Source of the DNA: Chryseobacterium panacisoli
GTDB lineage: Bacteria; Bacteroidota; Bacteroidia; Flavobacteriales; Weeksellaceae
Length of the DNA: 64,000 bases
NCBI RefSeq assembly: GCF_008274625.1
Contig: NZ_VTRU01000001.1
Span: forward strand, 1,488,001 to 1,552,000
Direction: 5' to 3'
In this document: piece after piece, positions 27,525-34,871 of the stretch
Layout of the letters: each line of letters starts with the position of its first letter
How positions within the stretch are numbered: position 1 is the stretch's first letter
The notes under the pieces: generated by a model
The model's database searches: none
What the model saw: the letters and a program-made list of their open reading frames with translations, nothing else
Told to the model about the DNA's origin: nothing
Made by a program: the position numbers and the translations under genes

Positions 27525-29312
27525 ATGAAAAAAGTTATTTTATTTTCTCTATTTGCAGGACTTGCCCACGCTCAGGCTCCTGCAGGATACTACAATTCTG
27601 CCAACGGACTGAGTGGCGCAGCACTGAAAACTGAATTAAGCAGTATTATCACCAACGGACATATGGATAAAGGTTACGGTGGATTATGGACTGCTTATAA
27701 AACCACTGATATTGATAAGGATTACGAAAATGACGGTTCTATTCTTGATATCTATTCTGAAAAACCTACGGGCACAGATCCTTATAAGTATACTCCAGGT
27801 ACCAACCAATGTGGAACGTATTCTACGGAAGGGAATTGCTATAACAGAGAACACATTGTTCCTCAAAGTCTCTTTAATGAAGCTTCACCAATGGTTTCTG
27901 ACGTCAATTTCATCAGGGCTACAGATGGAAAAGTAAACGGAATGAGAAGTAATTATCCTTTCGGAAAGGTAGGAAGTGCTACTTTTACTTCACAGAATGG
28001 TTCAAAACTTGGAACGTCAGCTTCTTCAGGATATTCGGGGACCGTTTTTGAACCGATTGATGAATTTAAAGGAGATGTAGCACGTATGATTTTCTATTTT
28101 GTAACCCGTTATCAGAGTAAACTTTCTTCTTTTTCATCAGGAAATATGTTGGGAAGTTCTACATTCCCGGGACTGCAGACATGGGAACTGAATGTTCTTC
28201 TGGCTTGGCATAATCAGGATCCCGTTTCTCAAGCTGAGATCAAAAGAAATAATGCATCTTATACTTTCCAGGGTAATAGAAATCCATTTATTGACAACCC
28301 AAATTATGTAAACCTTATCTGGGGTTCTCAACAGCCTTCAGGTGATACTCAGGCTCCAACTACAGCAACAGGGCTTACTATTTCAGGAAAAACTTCCAAC
28401 AGTATTTCTCTTGCCTGGAATGCCTCTACAGATAACGTAGGCGTAACAGCTTATACTGTTTATATGGACGGAAATCTGAAAACTACGGTAAGCTCAACCT
28501 CTACGACTATTTCAGGACTTACTCCTTCTACTACTTACAGCTTCTATGTTGTAGCGAAGGATGCAGCAGGAAATTCGTCATCAAACAGTTCAACGGTTTC
28601 CGGTACTACCAATTCAGGAGGTACTTCTCCAGGAACGAACTGTACCAATGAAACTTTTGAAACCATTCCTGCAGCGAATTCTACCTATACAACCAGAACA
28701 TGGAGCAATGGAGGAATCTCATGGACTGCAACGGATGCAAGAACTGATCAGACTATTAACAATAAAGCTATTACTGTAAGAAACGGGTCTTTAACGTCCG
28801 GCAGTTCAGCGAACGGTATTGGTTCTTTAACAGTAACTACACAGCTTAAATTCTCCGGAACAAATGGTACTTTTGATGTAAAAGTAAACGGAACAAGCGT
28901 AGGAACTATTCCTTACAGTACTACATCTACAACGACTACCATCAGCAATATCAACATTTCCGGAAATGTAGTGGTAAGCCTGGTTAATAATTCAACAAGT
29001 AACAGAGTGGCTATTGATGATCTTGCATGGACATGCTATTCCGGATCAAGTGCAAGAATGGCTCAAAATACAGCTGCTGAAACCTCTAACAGTTTTAAAA
29101 TCTCTCCTAATCCTATTACCAATCAGGAGATTTTTGTAAAAGGAGATCTTCAGAAGGTAAGAAAAGCTGAGATTTATACTCTTCAGGGGAAAGTTCTTCA
29201 GACAATTGACCAGCCTTTCAGAAATGGAAATTCTATCAGAACCATAAATCTTGGTCAGGGAGTTTATATTCTGAAACTGGATCAGGCTACGATGCAGTTC
29301 CTAGTAAAGTAA
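27525..29312 (+). CDS. Secreted endonuclease I with fibronectin III domain and T9SS sorting domain
   Basis: 595 aa. A signal peptide (1-17) is followed by an EndA/endonuclease I domain (about 20-270) with the catalytic NREHIVPQS motif (H110) and DVNFIRATDGKVNGMRSNYPFG. Next come an FN3 domain (about 278-362: PTTATGLTISGKTSNSISLAW, STTYSFYVVAKDAAGN), a Ser/Thr-rich beta domain, and a C-terminal T9SS type A sorting domain (ISPNPITNQ, GQGVYILKLDQ). It should degrade extracellular DNA or RNA as a nutrient, phosphate or matrix activity. It has its own hairpin terminator. gldB/gldC at 51 kb fit a T9SS-bearing host. Confidence 0.93.
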   Translation: MKKVILFSLFAGLAHAQAPAGYYNSANGLSGAALKTELSSIITNGHMDKGYGGLWTAYKTTDIDKDYENDGSILDIYSEKPTGTDPYKYTPGTNQCGTYSTEGNCYNREHIVPQSLFNEASPMVSDVNFIRATDGKVNGMRSNYPFGKVGSATFTSQNGSKLGTSASSGYSGTVFEPIDEFKGDVARMIFYFVTRYQSKLSSFSSGNMLGSSTFPGLQTWELNVLLAWHNQDPVSQAEIKRNNASYTFQGNRNPFIDNPNYVNLIWGSQQPSGDTQAPTTATGLTISGKTSNSISLAWNASTDNVGVTAYTVYMDGNLKTTVSSTSTTISGLTPSTTYSFYVVAKDAAGNSSSNSSTVSGTTNSGGTSPGTNCTNETFETIPAANSTYTTRTWSNGGISWTATDARTDQTINNKAITVRNGSLTSGSSANGIGSLTVTTQLKFSGTNGTFDVKVNGTSVGTIPYSTTSTTTTISNINISGNVVVSLVNNSTSNRVAIDDLAWTCYSGSSARMAQNTAAETSNSFKISPNPITNQEIFVKGDLQKVRKAEIYTLQGKVLQTIDQPFRNGNSIRTINLGQGVYILKLDQATMQFLVK

Positions 29313-29334
29313 TTCAAATACTTATTTAATATAA

Positions 29335-29366
29335 AAAATGCCGGTCTTTTAGATCGGCATTTTATG
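29335..29366 (+). terminator. Terminator after the endonuclease gene
   Basis: The 13-nt arms AAAATGCCGGTCT and AGATCGGCATTTT pair with one mismatch around a TTT loop. Confidence 0.88.
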
Positions 29367-29459
29367 TTTTTTAATTATTTAACGCAGAGATTTTATTTTT
29401 TAATGTTTTATTTTTAGAGAGCAAAGAAGGATCAGCAAGCTGATTTGACTAAGTGAATA

Positions 29460-30176
29460 TTATAGAGAGATTTTATCCAGATCAGGATATCCAGATCCTT
29501 TCAGAAGGTCTTTCCATTCTTTATTTTTGAATACGAAGAGATTGCAGCGGTATTCGTCGGGTCTGTTGTCTATTTTGGTTTCGCAATAGTAATAGAGCAT
29601 ATCTTTGTTTCTCCAGATCGCTACTTCCTGTCTGAGTTTATTTTGAGTCTGGATGATCTCATTATCTTTAACTTCAGATTCAAAACCTTCATGTACGGTA
29701 TCAAAGCTGGGTTTCTGAAGTGTTTTGTTCAGATTATCCAGAAGTGCAGTTTTTTCCTGTTCTGTATAAATATCAAGCTGATACATTCCCAGTTCGTCTT
29801 CTTTTTCATTGGCAAGAGGACCTATTTCCTGATCAACCTTTCCGAAGTGTAAAATTACTTTATTGGTGTTTTTATGAGTTTTTCCTTCCAGATCTATTCC
29901 GTTGAAGTGCAACAGTTCTTTTGATGAAAAAGCCAGTTTTTCATTTCCGATCAGGGTAACTTCATTGCTACGGACAGCTTCTTTCGCAGTTGCTCCCGCA
30001 GATTTTAAAATTTCATTGATATTTTGTCCAACAGCAATTTTAGCAAGATTAAAGGGTTCTGTCTGGGTACTCCCCTGTGTTTCAACCAAAGCCTCAGTTT
30101 CTTTATTTTTCTGATGGCCGCATGAAGCAATTCCCCAACAGATCATTGGCAGTACTATATATTTCAATCCTTTCAT
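29460..30176 (-). CDS. Hypothetical lipoprotein, T6SS-cassette end
   Basis: 238 aa. The lipobox ends at C19 (WGIASCGHQ). No named family. The body contains MYQLDIYTEQEKTALLDNL and LQKPSFDTVHEGF, a pattern also present in the lipoprotein at 34.2-34.9 kb (IHLYTQKESEKLEKLL, LGKPAFDKG). The two look like distant relatives. It is last gene of the long minus-strand run that begins with hcp, and a periplasmic immunity role is possible but unproven. Confidence 0.75.
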   Translation of the reverse strand: MKGLKYIVLPMICWGIASCGHQKNKETEALVETQGSTQTEPFNLAKIAVGQNINEILKSAGATAKEAVRSNEVTLIGNEKLAFSSKELLHFNGIDLEGKTHKNTNKVILHFGKVDQEIGPLANEKEDELGMYQLDIYTEQEKTALLDNLNKTLQKPSFDTVHEGFESEVKDNEIIQTQNKLRQEVAIWRNKDMLYYYCETKIDNRPDEYRCNLFVFKNKEWKDLLKGSGYPDLDKISL

Positions 30177-30281
30177 AATGTTAATGTTAGTATGCAGTTC
30201 TCAATAATAAAACAGAAAAAAATGGATTCAAGTATCCGGAATCTGTTTTTTTTATTTCTTCATCCTTTTAAAGGCTTATTT

Positions 30282-30956
30282 TTAATTCATATACTTATAC
30301 CACGGAGAAGCCGGAGGTGTGGGATATTTTAACCCGAACACAGCATTATTACGGTAAGCCTCTTTGGTCACGGAAATGTATTTATTTCTTATTTTCCCAT
30401 CATCTTCAATGGAAATACTTAGTATGGAATAATTTTTTCCATCATCCCAGAAGAAAGAAGTTGGGTAAGTAAAGGCATTTTTTTGATTTTGATCCCATGA
30501 AACTTTTTCGGGAGAAAGTTTTTTCAGTTTTTCAAAAATAGGTTGTACGAGTTGGGCATCTACAGTTGCTTTATCAGTGATAGAAGCTGTAGGATTTCCA
30601 TGCTTTTTAATTATTTTTTCTACAAATTCCAAAGAGTATTTTTCGGCAGCATTGGTGTCTACTGCTCCTACTTTTCCTTTGTATACCGTAATTCTTGTAC
30701 CCATCGTATTGTCTAGGGGTATATTTCCATACGTTATTCCTTTGTTTTCATCAGCATAGTATTGAATGATATCTGCTTTTGCTGCATCTTTCATAAATAA
30801 ATCTTTATTTTCAAAGTCATATTTTTTTGCATCCTCACCTAATGCAACTGATGAAAGGTCAAATGATTTATTTCCACAACAGATATTGATCAATACTATA
30901 AAAATCAATATCAGAGCTTTAGATTTTCTCATCATATTAAATGCTTTTTCCAACAT
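30282..30956 (-). CDS. Hypothetical lipoprotein
   Basis: 224 aa. The ATG overlaps the previous stop (TAATG), so translational coupling supports this start although methionines 8 and 9 are alternatives. The signal ends in a lipobox INICCGNK. The rest has no recognised family; it includes FVEKIIKKHGNPTAS and a Trp/aromatic C-terminus (PPASPWYKYM). It shares length and style with the other lipoproteins of the cassette. Confidence 0.75.
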   Translation of the reverse strand: MLEKAFNMMRKSKALILIFIVLINICCGNKSFDLSSVALGEDAKKYDFENKDLFMKDAAKADIIQYYADENKGITYGNIPLDNTMGTRITVYKGKVGAVDTNAAEKYSLEFVEKIIKKHGNPTASITDKATVDAQLVQPIFEKLKKLSPEKVSWDQNQKNAFTYPTSFFWDDGKNYSILSISIEDDGKIRNKYISVTKEAYRNNAVFGLKYPTPPASPWYKYMN

Positions 30957-31336
30957 TACTGATTCTGTTTGTCTTTAATTATTTGAGACCAATCAGTAAA
31001 CATTTTAGTAATGGTATTGGCATTGATTAAACTAAACATGAACATTCCGGCAAATACTGCAAGCCAGCAGTATGCCAGCTTCACTCCATTTTTGTCTGTA
31101 ATAAAAAAGAGTATAAATATCGTTAGTGCTCCTATTACAAATGTAAAAAGCAGTGTATACAGCAATACATGAATGATGTACATATTGAGTTTTAGTTTCC
31201 GGAATATCCAGCCTATCAGGGCAACGGGAATAAATAATAACAAAGGTACGAACATCGCCCCGAAGATAACAACTTCGGGATAATCTGTAATTCTGTCCTC
31301 CAGCCCAAAGAAAGTATTAAAACTGAACCCCATCAT
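30956..31336 (-). CDS. Small integral membrane protein
   Basis: 126 aa from MMGFSFNTFF (an ATG at 31351 is also possible; both overlap the end of the LemA gene). Three or four hydrophobic segments are visible: VVIFGAMFVPLLLFIPVALIG, MYIIHVLLYTLLFTFVIGAL, and LAYCWLAVFAGMFMFSLI. No family is recognised. It is coupled to LemA upstream and a lipoprotein downstream by overlapping codons. Confidence 0.75.
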   Translation of the reverse strand: MMGFSFNTFFGLEDRITDYPEVVIFGAMFVPLLLFIPVALIGWIFRKLKLNMYIIHVLLYTLLFTFVIGALTIFILFFITDKNGVKLAYCWLAVFAGMFMFSLINANTITKMFTDWSQIIKDKQNQ

Positions 31337-31877
31337 ACTGTTTCTCGGCATTGGTTACCTCCAGCAAAGTTTTGTCTTTATATCCTAACATATTCGCCAG
31401 TATAACATTGGGAAATTCATGAATTCCGATGTTATAAAGGTTAACGCTATCATTAAAAAACTCTCTTCTGTCTGCTATTTTGTTCTCCAACTCGGAAATC
31501 CTTTTCTGCAGTTCAAGAAAATTATTATTAGATTTCAGTTCAGGATAGTTTTCCGATACAGCAAAGAATGATGAAAGAGCTTTCGAAGTTTCATTGGCCA
31601 GCTCGGTTCTTTTATCTGCGTCTGTACTGTTATTATAAAAAGTTCTCAGCTCTGTAAGGCGTGCAAGAAGCTTTTCTTCATAATTCATAAAGTGTTTGGC
31701 AACAGTTACCAGGTTGGGAATTTCATCTGCACGCTGTTTCAGTACAACATCAATATTGCCATAGGCTTTTTCGACATTAAATCTGAGCATGACCAACTTG
31801 TTATAAAGATTGATCAGGAAGCTGATGATAACCACTCCCAGCAGAATAAGTAATATGATTGCGACCGTCTGATTCAT
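31317..31877 (-). CDS. LemA family protein
   Basis: 186 aa from an ATG at 31877 that shares a base with the preceding stop (TAATG). One N-terminal membrane segment (about 5-24) is followed by the helical LemA bundle: LYNKLVMLRFNVEKAYGNID, LKQRADEIPNLV, LELQKRISELENKIADRREF and the conserved end YNIGIHEFPNVILANMLGYK. LemA proteins are membrane-anchored helical proteins of uncertain role, often near TPM or GIDE-domain proteins. Here it directly follows a GIDE-domain gene inside the T6SS cassette. Confidence 0.92.
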   Translation of the reverse strand: MNQTVAIILLILLGVVIISFLINLYNKLVMLRFNVEKAYGNIDVVLKQRADEIPNLVTVAKHFMNYEEKLLARLTELRTFYNNSTDADKRTELANETSKALSSFFAVSENYPELKSNNNFLELQKRISELENKIADRREFFNDSVNLYNIGIHEFPNVILANMLGYKDKTLLEVTNAEKQYDGVQF

Positions 31878-32680
31878 TATTGTACAAGTATATAAATAAT
31901 TATTAAAACGATGATGGAACAGGTAAACATAAATGACCTCAGCAATGGCTGATATTTGTTCCAAACCGTGATTCCTGATGATGAAGTAATTCCGAGAACT
32001 CTATAATAGTCGTCTTTTCTAATGAAAGGTGTACCGTTTTTAGAATCAGCATATCCCACCAGAAGCATTTTCTGACCGTCTTTTATAAGGGTTTCTTTGT
32101 ATCTTTTGCCACCGTGACTGCTTATATTGGTTTCTCCCAGCAAAACCAGTTCTATCCCTTCAGGTTCTACTTCTATAACTCCTGTATCATCTTTCATCTG
32201 AAAAACATTACATTGGGTTTCCCTGTGAATGGTGCTGTATGTTTCTTTACCGTCTGAGTCTCTGCTAATATTTTCAATGGTATAATAATATCCGATGCAT
32301 TCTTCATTCTTCACCGGTGAAGATAATGGATTTTTCATGATCAGGTTACCTTCAATCTCTACCACTCCTTTGGCTACAGAATGAATCTTTGAAGTGGGAA
32401 GAGATGACTGCAGACGTAGAAAACGTTTTGAAGCATTAGGCTTCATTACAATGATAAACAGAAAGACAAAAAATAATAAAGGAATAAGAATGATAGCTTT
32501 TTCCGCATAGCTGTCATAATTATTTGCAATTTCATAAGCATATTCATGTAATGGCATTTTGTCTTTGAAAATAACCCATAGAATAAAATAAATAAAGCAT
32601 AATGCTATTATTCCTAAAATACTGTAAACAATATATGGTCTTTCTTTTTTAACTCCCATTATCCTTTTTTGTAAAGCCAT
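31877..32680 (-). CDS. GIDE-domain (MUL1-like) membrane protein
   Basis: 267 aa. Two N-terminal membrane segments (about 16-39 and 60-79) and one at the C-terminus (about 249-266) flank a GIDE-type domain: KGVVEIEGNLIMKNPLSSPV, then CIGYYYTIENI, VEPEGIELVLLGE and GQKMLLVGYA. In eukaryotes this domain occurs in the mitochondrial E3 ligase MUL1; bacterial versions lack the RING finger, as here. Its stop overlaps the LemA start, a conserved pairing. The function is unknown; a membrane-stress or defence role is speculation from context. Confidence 0.82.
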   Translation of the reverse strand: MALQKRIMGVKKERPYIVYSILGIIALCFIYFILWVIFKDKMPLHEYAYEIANNYDSYAEKAIILIPLLFFVFLFIIVMKPNASKRFLRLQSSLPTSKIHSVAKGVVEIEGNLIMKNPLSSPVKNEECIGYYYTIENISRDSDGKETYSTIHRETQCNVFQMKDDTGVIEVEPEGIELVLLGETNISSHGGKRYKETLIKDGQKMLLVGYADSKNGTPFIRKDDYYRVLGITSSSGITVWNKYQPLLRSFMFTCSIIVLIIIYILVQ

Positions 32681-32721
32681 AGTAAAATAACTGAATATGA
32701 TTCCAGAATACTTTACCGCTT

Positions 32722-33513
32722 CTAAATGACTTCAAATTCTTCTTTTCCCTGTGGAATATGAAACATCAATTCTAGCATCAATTCTTCACCTGTTTGATCT
32801 TTATAAAGGAAAAATGCAGGTTCTCCATTTATTTTTTTATAGGTCGCCAGTTTTCCATTACCATAGATTTTTAAAATCCTGTCTTCCGGCAACGGCATCA
32901 TTTTAAAGCCGTTATTAAAATCTTCCAATAAGCTGTTCAGTCTTGCTTTTGTATCCGCATCGCTTAAATACATGGATGATGCCATATTTTTTTCACGATT
33001 CCTGATCATTTCAAAGTAAGCTTCATATTGTTTTGAACTGATAAGACTACTTATTTTTTTGTATGCTGAATCCAGTTTGGTACCAAGGTAGGAATTATCT
33101 TTTGAAATTGACAACAGGTCACGGCTATGTTCCCATTTCATCATTTCATAAGGAATTTCAGCCTGAAATGAGGATTTATGATCTAATGAAGGCAGTTTTT
33201 TTGCTGTTTCCTTTTCTGAAAACTGAAAATTGCCACAATCTTTTTCATGGACAAACTTATCATTAAACACATCAAATAACTTGATGGTATATTGAAATGC
33301 TGTTCTCGAATCTATAGACTGCTGCCCTGCAACCGGCAGGAGCTTAATTTCAATTTTTTGTTCACCGGAACTGCTTATTCCGAAGTTTACAGGAACATTG
33401 GGAGACATCTGCCCTTCAGTTTCCATAGCTATGACAGGAATATCATTCACCAACACTTCAAATTTGCAGTAAACAGCGGTAAAATCAATAGTATAATAAG
33501 GTTCTTTAGCCAT
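32722..33513 (-). CDS. Hypothetical protein in the T6SS cassette
   Basis: 263 aa, no signal peptide, no recognised family. The N-terminal half looks like a beta-sandwich (YYTIDFTAVYCKFEVLVND, VNFGISSSGEQKIEIKLLP). The C-terminal half is helical then beta (FEMIRNREKNMASSMYLSD, ILKIYGNGKLATYK). It is cytoplasmic by appearance and lies 8 nt after the upstream lipoprotein gene's stop. It may be a chaperone, adaptor or immunity protein; the sequence does not decide. Confidence 0.72.
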   Translation of the reverse strand: MAKEPYYTIDFTAVYCKFEVLVNDIPVIAMETEGQMSPNVPVNFGISSSGEQKIEIKLLPVAGQQSIDSRTAFQYTIKLFDVFNDKFVHEKDCGNFQFSEKETAKKLPSLDHKSSFQAEIPYEMMKWEHSRDLLSISKDNSYLGTKLDSAYKKISSLISSKQYEAYFEMIRNREKNMASSMYLSDADTKARLNSLLEDFNNGFKMMPLPEDRILKIYGNGKLATYKKINGEPAFFLYKDQTGEELMLELMFHIPQGKEEFEVI

Positions 33514-33521
33514 TATGGTTA

Positions 33522-34232
33522 TTATTTATTGTAAAACATATCAAGACTGCGGTAAGAAATCCATTCTTTATATTTCGGGCTGGTTTTATCTAAAGCAAAG
33601 ATCTTCAATGTATTTTCATTGGGTTTCTTGGAAAGATTAACGGTGTGGATGGTGAAGAACGTTGTTTTTGCTTCTTTATCTTCCCAAACCTCTATTGTTT
33701 CTTCTATATGGTCTGTTTTGAATTCTCCGTTTTCATCCAGGAAAATGGGTCTTTCTTTTGTATTTACTTTTTTATCTGAGAAGTCTGCTTTATGTCCTGC
33801 TTTTTTTTCAATAGCATTCAGAATGGCATCTGTATTCGGATTGTTCTGCAGTACCATTTCGTAGCACCATATTTTTTTATCATTCTTTGAATAAAAAACG
33901 GAAACGTCATCTGTAGCAGATTGTAGGGTATTATTAAATAACGTAAGGTTCAGATTTCTATCCTTGGGAAATTGAAATTCTACATAATCCACTGAGGTAT
34001 TAAAATCGCCTGAAGCAATGTCATTAACAGTTAATCCAATTCCTTTAAGCAGGTCTTCTCCATTGGTTCCGAATTTCAGATCTTTAAAATCCATTTTCCC
34101 CTGAGTGTTATTTACTGGTTTACTGGTTACATTAGTATTCGCTGTCTGGGAAACAACTTTGTCTGTTCCTTTTTTCTGACAGTTCATGAGAACAAAGCTC
34201 AAAGCGATTTGGCATATAACGATTTTTTTCAT
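33522..34232 (-). CDS. Hypothetical lipoprotein (candidate immunity protein)
   Basis: 236 aa. The lipobox ends at C18 (FVLMNCQKKG). A Thr/Asn-rich linker precedes a mixed alpha/beta domain (FKDLKFGTNGEDLLKGIG, TIEVWEDKEAKTTFFTIHTV) and the end SPKYKEWISYRSLDMFY. No named family. It sits between two other lipoprotein/hypothetical genes, 11 nt from the upstream one. Periplasmic immunity to a cassette effector is inferred from location only. Confidence 0.75.
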   Translation of the reverse strand: MKKIVICQIALSFVLMNCQKKGTDKVVSQTANTNVTSKPVNNTQGKMDFKDLKFGTNGEDLLKGIGLTVNDIASGDFNTSVDYVEFQFPKDRNLNLTLFNNTLQSATDDVSVFYSKNDKKIWCYEMVLQNNPNTDAILNAIEKKAGHKADFSDKKVNTKERPIFLDENGEFKTDHIEETIEVWEDKEAKTTFFTIHTVNLSKKPNENTLKIFALDKTSPKYKEWISYRSLDMFYNK

Positions 34233-34243
34233 TCAACTTTTAT

Positions 34244-34867
34244 TTAATTTTCTTCTTTATTGTAAACACTATAAGGGTAATTTTCTACCTTCTTATTATT
34301 TTTTATCCTGAATTTCAAGTACTCAGAATATTTTGTGGCCTGAGTTGCATTAATGATCAGCGTGGTAAAGTTAGTATTTAAACACAACAGATCCGATTCT
34401 TTTGTTTTTTCGCCTTGTATTTCGGCATTTCCGTTATTCAGAATATATATCTTTCCTGAAGTTTCCCAGATGATATTTCTTTCCGTTTCGTTTCCTTTAT
34501 CAAAGGCTGGTTTTCCGAGTTTTCCAAGAAGGAGTTTTTCCAGTTTTTCACTTTCTTTCTGGGTATACAGATGAATTTTATATCCGTTGATATCTTTTGC
34601 ATCTCCTAAAAGTTCAAGATAATTTTTCCCGGCATACGTTGCAGAATTATTTTTAATTTCATTGGCAAAATACTGTCCATATAAGCTAAAAGTATTCATA
34701 TCTTTTACCTGATAGGCGATAAGATTTTCATCTAATGCAGATTTCTTTTCTGTATAGTCAAGTCCACTTAAAACCTTTTCTTTTTTCAAAGGAAAAAGAG
34801 TATTAGCTAAGTCTTCTTTTGCAGTACTGCACGATATAAACAGCGACATGATTAAAAGTAGAAACAT
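34244..34867 (-). CDS. Hypothetical lipoprotein directly after the 939-aa gene
   Basis: 207 aa from MFLLLIMSLFISC (an upstream in-frame ATG would overlap the 939-aa gene and push the signal inward). The lipobox ends at C13. The body has YKIHLYTQKESEKLEKLLL and LGKPAFDKG, shared in style with the lipoprotein at 29.5 kb. Its start is 4 nt past the end of the 939-aa gene, the typical place for a cognate immunity gene. Confidence 0.76.
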   Translation of the reverse strand: MFLLLIMSLFISCSTAKEDLANTLFPLKKEKVLSGLDYTEKKSALDENLIAYQVKDMNTFSLYGQYFANEIKNNSATYAGKNYLELLGDAKDINGYKIHLYTQKESEKLEKLLLGKLGKPAFDKGNETERNIIWETSGKIYILNNGNAEIQGEKTKESDLLCLNTNFTTLIINATQATKYSEYLKFRIKNNKKVENYPYSVYNKEEN

Positions 34868-34871
34868 ATTT

